From positions 1 through 22,892 of the IMG/VR virus record IMGVR_UViG_3300047457_000898: a DNA stretch of 22,892 nt; one strand, written 5' to 3'. The number at the start of each line of letters is the position of its first letter. The stretch's first letter is position 1. Position numbers and translations under genes: made by a program. The DNA is from a virus. A model generated the notes under the pieces. The model saw only the letters and a program-made list of their open reading frames with translations. It made no database searches and had not been told where the DNA came from. Of the stretch, positions 1 through 4,619 are shown piece after piece.

Positions 1-112
1 CATCAATATTAGAAATGTTTATATTGATAAAATCTGGATGAGGTTTGATTTCTTGAAAATGTTGTATTTCCATCACAACTTCTTCATTTTCCGAAATAAA
101 TTTGTAAATCAT
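1..112 (-). CDS. Partial hypothetical protein (N-terminus only)
   Basis: An open reading frame starts at the ATG at 112 and runs off the left edge after 37 codons without a stop. The visible peptide begins MIYKFISENEEVVMEIQHF and is acidic at first, then rich in Ile and Asn. I do not recognise it. It is AT-rich (14 of 60 bases G/C at 1-60 by hand count), lower than most of the window. It lies just downstream of the T-tract of a hairpin terminator, so its expression may depend on read-through or on a structured leader. A second in-frame Met at codon 14 is an alternative start. The frame is supported only by being open and in the direction of all other genes. Confidence 0.5.
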   Translation of the reverse strand, partial: MIYKFISENEEVVMEIQHFQEIKPHPDFININISNID

Positions 113-127
113 AATAAAAAAATTAAA

Positions 128-223
128 TAAAAAAACCCGACCATTTTACTTGCGGCTTCCACGTCGCTTTCAAATAATCGGGTAATAATTCGTTTTCAGT
201 TACTATATTGTGGAAGCGTAACT
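128..223 (-). ncRNA. Candidate structured RNA: two hairpins with complementary loops, ending in an intrinsic terminator
   Basis: Read on the minus strand, hairpin 1 has arms AGTTAC/GTAACT (plus positions 218-223 and 198-203) and a 14-nt loop containing GCTTCCAC (210-217). Hairpin 2 has arms ACCCGA/TCGGGT (178-183 and 135-140), and the second arm is followed by a run of seven Ts, as in an intrinsic terminator. Inside hairpin 2, GTGGAAGC (155-162) is the exact complement of loop 1, and a small inner stem GCGAC/GCCGC would present GTGGAA as a hexaloop. The two loops could therefore kiss over six to eight base pairs. A TAnnTTTG box lies just upstream. It may be a small RNA of about 95 nt, or a regulated terminator for the gene at 112. 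The pairing is read directly from the sequence; function is inferred. Confidence 0.4.
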
Positions 224-227
224 TTCG

Positions 228-235
228 CAAATATA
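228..235 (-). promoter_or_regulatory. Possible Bacteroidota -7 box (TATATTTG)
   Basis: The minus strand reads TATATTTG, a match to the Bacteroidota -7 consensus TAnnTTTG. A start about five bases downstream would coincide with the first arm of hairpin 1 of the candidate RNA. No convincing -33 TTTG or TTG stands at the usual 17-23 base spacing; the TTG at 263-265 is too far away. The box lies just past the stop codon of the nuclease gene. Confidence 0.3.
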
Positions 236-239
236 CGTT

Positions 240-626
240 TTATTTAAATGCCATGTATTCGTCAATTATTTTTTTCGTGTCTTCAAACCCAACTGAAAAA
301 GTTGCGTAATATCCAAGTCTATTCAACTGGTCAATAGTGTGTTGTTGATTTGCCAAATGTTCCGATTTCAAAAGACAACCGTCTTTCTTAAAAGGTGATT
401 TTGCTTTCAACTCAATGAACAAACCGCTGAATCGATTATTCGGTTTCAGAATCAAAATATCGGGACAATGAAAACCGCGTTTCTGAATTGAAGAATTCCT
501 GACACGTTGCGGAATTGTCAAATGTAAATTCGCAATCGTGTCGCTCAAATACAAAACTTCTTTATACTGGATATTCAAGTAGTTGCACACAGCCTTTTGA
601 AGTTCAAATTCAGGTTGATTTTTCAT
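240..626 (-). CDS. VRR-NUC-type PD-(D/E)XK nuclease
   Basis: This 128-aa protein has the layout of small phage VRR-NUC nucleases: an N-terminal helix with Glu8 (EFELQKAV), a CPDILI strand with Asp56, then GLFIELKAK with Glu72 and Lys74, and a helix containing Gln94/Gln95 (HLANQQHTID). These match the PD-(D/E)XK metal-binding core followed by the family's conserved Gln. It ends in a GYYATFSVGFED strand-loop. Stand-alone VRR-NUC proteins of this size are common in phages and are thought to cut branched or flapped DNA during replication, recombination or packaging; the exact substrate here is not known. Its ATG overlaps the stop of the previous gene by ATGA, so it is the last gene of the left operon and is probably translationally coupled. 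Confidence 0.8.
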   Translation of the reverse strand: MKNQPEFELQKAVCNYLNIQYKEVLYLSDTIANLHLTIPQRVRNSSIQKRGFHCPDILILKPNNRFSGLFIELKAKSPFKKDGCLLKSEHLANQQHTIDQLNRLGYYATFSVGFEDTKKIIDEYMAFK

Positions 627-913
627 TTCTTTTTCATTACAAAAATCGTGAAACGTTTGCTTTGGTGATTGTGTCCGACAAAATGTTCAAATTGTTTTCC
701 GTTAATCGCGTTTTGGCTTGACGTAATATGTTGGACCGTTCCGAAGTGTTCAATTGAAAGCGTCGCGCATTTGTCCAAGCGTTCGCCATTTAAATATCCG
801 ACAATTTCGTAATCGTTCAAATCCATTCCGACTGGAATGTATTGAACTTGTGAAGGAATCTTTCTAAAACGTTCCTTTCTTTCAGGTGTAAAGATTGCTG
901 TTTTTGTTGTCAT
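623..913 (-). CDS. Hypothetical protein, 96 aa
   Basis: I choose the internal ATG at 913 (MTTKTAIFTPERKERF) because it lies 11 bases after the previous stop, like neighbouring genes. The longer start at 952 would overlap that gene by 28 bases and add an AT-rich leader. The protein is basic, with KERFRKIPSQVQYIPVGMD near the N-terminus and a GKQFEHFVGHNHQSKRF segment near the C-terminus that is rich in His and Lys. No family is recognised. Sitting between a small beta-rich protein and the nuclease in one operon, it may act in DNA metabolism, but nothing in the sequence shows this directly. Confidence 0.7.
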   Translation of the reverse strand: MTTKTAIFTPERKERFRKIPSQVQYIPVGMDLNDYEIVGYLNGERLDKCATLSIEHFGTVQHITSSQNAINGKQFEHFVGHNHQSKRFTIFVMKKK

Positions 914-924
914 TTTTAGTGATT

Positions 925-1161
925 TTAAAGTTTTGATTTGATTACTAAACAACGCTTTCCGTTGATTATTTCAACTCGATAATCGGATTCGTCAGGAATG
1001 ATTTCGAACGTATATTCGTAAATTGATCCGGCTATTGCCTGACGTTCGTGCTTTTGGTGTTGTGAAGCCATTCCAAGAACCTTATTCAAAATGAATTTAA
1101 GTTCATTGAAAGAATTGAATTCAACTTCAAGCGTTACTTTCTTTCTCGGTTTTTGATTCAT
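925..1161 (-). CDS. Hypothetical protein, 78 aa
   Basis: A small protein with a basic N-terminus (MNQKPRKKVTLEVEF), a central helix (NELKFILNKVLGMASQHQKHER) and C-terminal strands (YEYTFEIIP, YRVEIINGKRCLVIKSKL). The beta-alpha-beta pattern suggests a compact domain, but I recognise no family. It starts 4 bases after the stop of the DnaA-like gene, so the two are almost certainly co-transcribed. It could be an accessory partner of that protein; this is a guess from position only. Confidence 0.7.
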   Translation of the reverse strand: MNQKPRKKVTLEVEFNSFNELKFILNKVLGMASQHQKHERQAIAGSIYEYTFEIIPDESDYRVEIINGKRCLVIKSKL

Positions 1162-1165
1162 TGCT

Positions 1166-1609
1166 TCAGTTTAAAAATTTACTGATTTGCTGTTCCATAA
1201 GACGCAAAGTGTTCACCTCGTTTTTTGTATGGTCGTCAGTTGCGTAAAAAAATCTTTCTGTTCCAGCAACTATTTCGTCAATCTTTAATTTCATTGCGCT
1301 GTCATATCCTTCCAGCGCGTTGATTACTTTCTTCAAAGAGTGAACGCAAGTTGAATGGTCTTTGTTTCCAACAAATTGACCAGCGGCTTCAAAAGTTGAT
1401 CCGGAAGCGTATTTGAATGCAATCAAAATTTGTCGCCATTGAACAACCTCTTTCTTTCTTGTTGTCATTCGAATTTCGGTCAACGTGAAAGGGCAAATTT
1501 TCAAAACGTTGTTCGGATCGAAACAATAGTTTTCAGGAAAGAATTCTCGCAACTTGTCAATATGAAACCGAGTTCGCAAGTCTTGCTTTTTTTCTGTGTT
1601 CATATTCAA
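1166..1609 (-). CDS. Stand-alone DnaA domain IV-like DNA-binding protein
   Basis: Residues 76-95 (AGQFVGNKDHSTCVHSLKKV) align without gaps to the helix-turn-helix signature of bacterial DnaA domain IV, the part that binds DnaA boxes (E. coli has RDHTTVLH there). The preceding RKKEVVQWRQILIAFKY (51-67) matches the helix before it. The base-contacting Asp-His-Ser/Thr-Thr and the later His (84-87, 90) are kept. No Walker A or B motif is present and the protein is only 147 aa, so it lacks the AAA+ domain. The N-terminal 45 residues and C-terminal 40 are unassigned. It probably binds DnaA-box-like DNA in replication or regulation. Its start overlaps the methyltransferase stop by ATGA. The domain call is strong, the role inferred. 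Confidence 0.85.
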   Translation of the reverse strand: MNMNTEKKQDLRTRFHIDKLREFFPENYCFDPNNVLKICPFTLTEIRMTTRKKEVVQWRQILIAFKYASGSTFEAAGQFVGNKDHSTCVHSLKKVINALEGYDSAMKLKIDEIVAGTERFFYATDDHTKNEVNTLRLMEQQISKFLN

Positions 1610-2247
1610 AAAAGTTTTTGTTGTGCAACATGGTTTTTAATTCTATTAATAGCCTTTTTGTAATATTCCGTATCTAACTCACAAGCTGTTAATTCAAAAC
1701 CGTAATCGTGACAAGCTATTGCTATGCTACCTGAACCAAGGTGCGTGTCAAGTATTTTATTGCCTTGCTTTGCGTATTTGTCTAAAAGCCATTTATATAG
1801 TTTAATAGGTTTTGTTGTTGGGTGAAATTTCTCTCCTTCCATTCCTATAAAACCGCTGTATGGAATAACGGCTTTTTTTAGCGATTGATTAAGCGAAGTC
1901 CAAGCCAATTCACCATCTGAAAAAAAACATCCTTCAGCTACGCATTTATCCCAAAAAATCCAACCCATAGAAATAGGTAAGTTTTCAGTAAAATAATTTG
2001 CACCCCAAATAATTTGATTTTTTGAAACTCTAAATAATTCATTAAAGTATTCTGCATTTGGGGCTTCGTTATCCCATTTTTTAATGCTTCGTTTCTTTGA
2101 TTTAGTATTTTTTTTTCTACCTGCGTTCATATTAACATTAATACCATAAGGCGGATCAACAATAGCCAAATCAAAATACTTATCAGTATAACGAGCCATT
2201 AAAAGCATATTGTCTTCGTTGGTGATTGTTAAATTATTTATTTGCAT
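1606..2247 (-). CDS. Beta-class DNA methyltransferase (N6-adenine or N4-cytosine)
   Basis: The 213-aa protein carries the catalytic motif IV DPPYG at 31-35 and the SAM-binding motif I DTHLGSGS at 167-174, in the order IV then I that defines beta-class amino methyltransferases (N6_N4_Mtase family). IIWGANYF (79-86) and HPTTKP (142-147) are typical additional blocks. Target sequence and base cannot be told from sequence. There is no restriction partner nearby, so it looks like an orphan phage methyltransferase protecting the genome or marking it for regulation. It is more AT-rich than its neighbours (34 of 120 bases G/C at 1981-2100 by hand count), suggesting separate acquisition. It begins one base after the stop of the 52-aa gene and overlaps the DnaA-like gene by ATGA. 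Confidence 0.93.
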   Translation of the reverse strand: MQINNLTITNEDNMLLMARYTDKYFDLAIVDPPYGINVNMNAGRKKNTKSKKRSIKKWDNEAPNAEYFNELFRVSKNQIIWGANYFTENLPISMGWIFWDKCVAEGCFFSDGELAWTSLNQSLKKAVIPYSGFIGMEGEKFHPTTKPIKLYKWLLDKYAKQGNKILDTHLGSGSIAIACHDYGFELTACELDTEYYKKAINRIKNHVAQQKLF

Positions 2248-2248
2248 A

Positions 2249-2407
2249 TTATTGAAATCTTGCGTTTTGTACTTTCAAATAGTGTTCGACATTAAACGAA
2301 CCGCCTTTGTCGTGTGAAAAGCTTTTTTCCTTCCACCAACGCGCCATTCTCAAAACTGGAACTGGAAGCGGAAAGAATGTATTTTGTTTTTTGGTTTTGG
2401 TTTTCAT
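2249..2407 (-). CDS. Small basic protein, 52 aa
   Basis: A short frame filling the gap between the 110-aa gene and the methyltransferase. Its ATG overlaps the upstream stop by ATGA and its TAA lies one base before the methyltransferase ATG, so it fits the operon on both sides. The product begins MKTKTKKQNTFFPLPVPVLR, has a central RMARWWKEKSF segment rich in Trp and basic residues, and ends HYLKVQNARFQ. The charge and aromatic content suggest nucleic-acid or protein binding. No family is recognised. Confidence 0.65.
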   Translation of the reverse strand: MKTKTKKQNTFFPLPVPVLRMARWWKEKSFSHDKGGSFNVEHYLKVQNARFQ

Positions 2408-2736
2408 ATTTCGCGAATTACTTTGTTTAGACTTTCGTAATATTTTCGAATCAATCGTTCAACGCCTTGGATATCTTGGTCGCGATATTCGAAAAGAATT
2501 CCTTTTTTATCGTTGTGCGCTTTCATTTCACGAAGTTCTTGTTCAAGGTCTTCGATACATTTTGAAATGAACATAATACTTTCAGCTACAATTTTCAAGG
2601 TCTTTAGATCCGGACTTGAATTTAACGCACGTTTTGCGCTTTCAACGACAGCATTACCGAGAACGCTTTTTGTCAGATTTTCGTTTTCTTCAGAAAGGTC
2701 AACGATAAATTGAACTACTTGGTGTTTTGTTTTCAT
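2404..2736 (-). CDS. Hypothetical helical protein, 110 aa
   Basis: Predominantly charged and alpha-helical by composition, with a long amphipathic stretch in the second half (SKCIEDLEQELREMKAHND) likely to form a coiled coil, then a C-terminal helix (GVERLIRKYYESLNKVIREI). I recognise no family. It lies in the left operon between another small helical protein, 11 bases upstream, and the 52-aa protein, with which it shares an ATGA overlap. No catalytic motif or membrane segment is visible. Confidence 0.7.
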   Translation of the reverse strand: MKTKHQVVQFIVDLSEENENLTKSVLGNAVVESAKRALNSSPDLKTLKIVAESIMFISKCIEDLEQELREMKAHNDKKGILFEYRDQDIQGVERLIRKYYESLNKVIREI

Positions 2737-2747
2737 GGTGTTTAAAT

Positions 2748-2960
2748 TTAGTTTTTTGACGGAATGATATTTTCAACGTGTTTTTTCAAATCTTTGAGTT
2801 CATAAATTGCGAATTCAGCTTTCGATTTTACTTCTTCAGTAATGTCGTCACCTAAAATTTCAATTCCTTTTTCGAATCCGTTAATTTTAGCTTGAATCAA
2901 ATCTTTTACGAAAATGATGTTGTCAAGCAATAATTGTTCGTTTGAAGTTAAATTTTTCAT
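2748..2960 (-). CDS. Hypothetical helical protein, 70 aa
   Basis: A small acidic protein made mostly of helix (NEQLLLDNIIFVKDLIQAKI, then EVKSKAEFAIYELKDLKKHV). No signal peptide, membrane segment or known motif is visible. It lies 12 bases after the 29-aa membrane peptide and 11 bases before the 110-aa gene, all in one direction. Function unknown; small accessory protein of the early or middle operon. Confidence 0.65.
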   Translation of the reverse strand: MKNLTSNEQLLLDNIIFVKDLIQAKINGFEKGIEILGDDITEEVKSKAEFAIYELKDLKKHVENIIPSKN

Positions 2961-2972
2961 TTTGTTTCGTGT

Positions 2973-3062
2973 TTAAATTGTTGCTAAATAAAGAATGATT
3001 GCGATAACTGAAACGCCTGAAAAAAGCGCCGCTGTCATTTCGAATTTTGTGTTTTGTTTCAT
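2973..3062 (-). CDS. Possible 29-aa single-span membrane peptide
   Basis: An ATG at 3062 opens a 29-codon frame: a short polar N-terminus (MKQNTKFEM) followed by a hydrophobic run (ALFSGVSVIAIILYLATI) long enough to cross the membrane once, then TAA. It lies 12 bases before the next gene and fills an otherwise empty 153-base gap in the operon. Its shortness makes it uncertain. If real it may be an inner-membrane peptide used in lysis control, superinfection exclusion or host modulation. Confidence 0.4.
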   Translation of the reverse strand: MKQNTKFEMTAALFSGVSVIAIILYLATI

Positions 3063-3113
3063 GTTGTCGTTGTGTTTGATTGTGCGTTGACCGAGCCGCA
3101 CCCCTCGTTTGAT

Positions 3114-3374
3114 TTAAGAAATATATTTTGAAACAAATAATTGGTATTTATTAATGAATTCAATAATTGTTTTTTCAGATTTACTTTTTTTCATTTTATC
3201 AGCTTCAGACCATCCAAAATGATTGCCAATTTCACTACAAATTGATTGTAATTTCATTGAAGCATTATTTTCAAAGATTACAAAAACGCTTGTTTCAATT
3301 TTTTGACTTGTACAATTACGCCCAATTGTGTAAGTTTTCAACTCTTTTCTGTTTTCAATTTTAATTGCTTTCAT
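3114..3374 (-). CDS. Hypothetical protein, 86 aa, AT-rich
   Basis: The first gene of the left operon, starting about 38 bases downstream of a good Bacteroidota promoter. The product is basic (KKSKSEKTIIEFINKYQLF near the C-terminus) with a SEIGNHFGWSEADKMKK segment that could be helix-turn-helix-like, though I do not see a clear family match. Base composition is far from most of the window: 41 of 180 bases at 3121-3300 are G or C by hand count (23%), versus 43-47% in sampled structural and DnaA-like genes. That suggests recent acquisition. The position just after the promoter would suit a regulator or early host-takeover protein, but this is inference. Confidence 0.65.
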   Translation of the reverse strand: MKAIKIENRKELKTYTIGRNCTSQKIETSVFVIFENNASMKLQSICSEIGNHFGWSEADKMKKSKSEKTIIEFINKYQLFVSKYIS

Positions 3375-3411
3375 AGCCTTGTGTTTTTTGTTTTGTGCCT
3401 TATTGACCTTA

Positions 3412-3441
3412 CAAAGATATGCAAGTTTTTTAATTCACAAT
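3412..3441 (-). promoter_or_regulatory. Bacteroidota-type promoter for the left operon
   Basis: On the minus strand an ATTG (-33 element, 3438-3441) is followed after 18 bases by TATCTTTG (-7 element, 3412-3419), matching the Bacteroidota consensus TTG-N17-23-TAnnTTTG. The ATG of the 86-aa gene lies about 38 bases downstream. An intrinsic terminator at 3480-3512 stands upstream and would isolate this promoter from the late operon, so the left genes form a separate transcription unit. No operator is clearly visible. Confidence 0.65.
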
Positions 3442-3479
3442 ACTTTTACACAATTTTTTTAAATTTATTTTTTGAGGGA

Positions 3480-3512
3480 AACAAAAAGCCGACTGACAAA
3501 ATCAATCGGCTT
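3480..3512 (-). terminator. Intrinsic terminator
   Basis: On the minus strand the arms AAGCCGA and TCGGCTT (506-512 and 486-492 in the 3 kb block) form a stem extended inward by three more pairs past one mismatch, and TTTTTGTTT follows. It lies about 70 bases after the late-operon terminator, so it is either a back-up or the end of a separate short transcript. Confidence 0.7.
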
Positions 3513-3570
3513 CCTTGTATCTAACAATTAAACACTATTCTGAACAACTGGGTTCAGACTATGAACAAAA
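3481..3570 (-). ncRNA. Candidate small RNA between two terminators
   Basis: About 90 bases between the late-operon terminator and a second terminator contain no convincing gene. A TACCTTTG box (3576-3583) could start a transcript near 3570. It would carry a hairpin with a perfect 7-bp stem TCTGAAC/GTTCAGA (3539-3545, 3552-3558) and end at the terminator hairpin at 3486-3512. The layout of promoter box, hairpin and terminator resembles a small RNA. Against it, no -33 element is visible and the two hairpins may simply be tandem terminator remnants. Confidence 0.3.
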
Positions 3571-3575
3571 CGTTT

Positions 3576-3583
3576 CAAAGGTA
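3576..3583 (-). promoter_or_regulatory. Possible -7 box (TACCTTTG)
   Basis: Minus-strand TACCTTTG fits TAnnTTTG, directly after the T-tract of the late terminator. A -33 element would have to lie within that terminator hairpin, and no TTG is present at the right spacing, so support is weak. Confidence 0.25.
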
Positions 3584-3616
3584 AATAAAAAAACCAACCC
3601 TTTGACGGATTGGTTT
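3584..3616 (-). terminator. Intrinsic terminator of the late operon
   Basis: On the minus strand AAACCAATCC and GGGTTGGTTT form a 10-bp stem with one T-G wobble around a GTCAAA loop, followed by a T-rich tract (TTTTATTT). It lies about 48 bases after the endolysin stop and closes the virion and lysis gene block. Confidence 0.85.
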
Positions 3617-3663
3617 AAACTGAAAAATCTACTTGGTCCTTGGCAAGACTTAAACAAAGATAG

Positions 3664-4113
3664 TTAAACAAATGGAATGTAAACCGTCTTTCCAGCTTTT
3701 TTGATTGCTCGTAAAGCCTGACGGCGGTTTCTTCCTTTATTGTAACTCAAATGAAACCAAAGCGCTTTTGTGTCATTTCCAAATTCAAAAATTGCTTGGT
3801 CGAATTCAACGTTCGCAATTATCCATTCAAACAATTCTCTGTCGTGAAGGTCAAGGTCCATAGCCGCGCCATTAAAAGCGCAATGTTGGCTTGTCTTCGC
3901 ACCCCCAGCGCGTTTGTTCACGGCTGGTGAACGATAACCGCTGTTGATTCTTATTGGACCGCCTACCTTCTTTCGAATCGGTTCAAATACATTTTCACAC
4001 AAGTCAATTGCCCTTTCGATTTGAAAAGAATCCATTGTATTGTCAATGCCGTAATTTGTAGCTACATCACTTCTTTCGAATTCTTTAATCGTTACGTGTT
4101 CGGAAAGCTTCAT
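3664..4113 (-). CDS. Endolysin, peptidase M15-type
   Basis: The 149-aa protein matches the small M15 peptidases used as phage endolysins to cut peptidoglycan stem peptides. It has SGYRS (58-62), SQH (75-77) with the first zinc-ligand His77, Asp86 as probable second ligand, DQAIFEFG (105-112) and WFHLSY (119-124) with His121 as third ligand. The spacing between His77 and Asp86 is nine residues, where the usual SQHxxGxAxD motif has seven, because two extra residues (CAFN before the Gly) are present; other blocks look intact. There is no signal peptide, consistent with holin-dependent release. Its ATG overlaps the holin-like stop by ATGA, and a strong terminator follows. Confidence 0.9.
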   Translation of the reverse strand: MKLSEHVTIKEFERSDVATNYGIDNTMDSFQIERAIDLCENVFEPIRKKVGGPIRINSGYRSPAVNKRAGGAKTSQHCAFNGAAMDLDLHDRELFEWIIANVEFDQAIFEFGNDTKALWFHLSYNKGRNRRQALRAIKKAGKTVYIPFV

Positions 4114-4322
4114 TTGCTGTCGTCTTTAGTAAGTTGTGACAAAGCCGCTGTTAACGATCCGGCGACAATCAAATAACCGCTAACTGAAACAATGGCGGCT
4201 GGTAATGCAATCGGAGCGCTAACAAGTGCCGCGCCAACAATACCACAAGCAACACCAATTTTTTGGACCTTTTTCCAAAATGTCGGTGTCTTTGAATTCC
4301 AGCGTTCTTTCAATTCTTTCAT
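4110..4322 (-). CDS. Holin-like membrane protein, 70 aa
   Basis: A basic N-terminus (MKELKERWNSKTPTFWKK) is followed by hydrophobic stretches at about 22-38 (IGVACGIVGAALVSAP) and 42-62 (AAIVSVSGYLIVAGSLTAAL) and a short charged tail (TKDDSK). Two membrane spans with a charged tail and 70 residues fit a class II-like holin, which would perforate the inner membrane to release the endolysin. The case rests on topology and on the tight coupling to the endolysin gene; there is no sequence family I can name. It starts 2 bases after the stop of the coiled-coil membrane protein. Confidence 0.7.
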   Translation of the reverse strand: MKELKERWNSKTPTFWKKVQKIGVACGIVGAALVSAPIALPAAIVSVSGYLIVAGSLTAALSQLTKDDSK

Positions 4323-4324
4323 AT

Positions 4325-4615
4325 TTAATTGGTTTGTCTTGTGTTCATTTCAATCAATCGACGAACTTGCGTTGTCAATTCATTTACTTGTTCAGCCAAA
4401 TGTTTGATTTCATTTTGCGTGACTTCTTCAATTCTTTGAAGCTTCAAACGATTTTCTTGTTCAACCAGTTCAATTCGACCTCGATTCTTTCCGTTTTCAG
4501 TCACTACTTTCTGAAGGTCTTCGCGGACCTTTTTCAAGTCGCTGTGAACTTGCTTTAAAAAATATCCAATTATCGAAAAAACAACTGAAAAAATCGGAAT
4601 AATTAACTGGTCCAT
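4325..4615 (-). CDS. Membrane-anchored coiled-coil protein, lysis cassette
   Basis: I prefer the ATG at 4615 (MDQLIIPIFSVVFSIIGYFL), which is 4 bases after the previous stop. The longer frame from 4666 would overlap that gene by 47 bases and push the membrane segment inward. The 96-aa product has one N-terminal membrane span (about 3-20) and then a long charged heptad-rich coiled coil up to near residue 90. This resembles the architecture of an i-spanin, whose periplasmic coiled coil helps fuse the inner and outer membranes, or a holin accessory protein. No lipoprotein partner is seen, so the spanin reading is tentative. It precedes the holin-like and endolysin genes. Confidence 0.65.
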   Translation of the reverse strand: MDQLIIPIFSVVFSIIGYFLKQVHSDLKKVREDLQKVVTENGKNRGRIELVEQENRLKLQRIEEVTQNEIKHLAEQVNELTTQVRRLIEMNTRQTN

Positions 4616-4619
4616 TCTT

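Noticed and set aside
154-217. DnaA boxes near the left end
   Set aside because: CTTCCACAA-type sequence differs from TTATCCACA at several positions; the complementary pair fits RNA pairing better than DnaA-box arrays.
623-952. 109-aa version of the gene before the nuclease
   Set aside because: The start at 952 overlaps the upstream gene by 28 bases; the ATG at 913 gives normal spacing.
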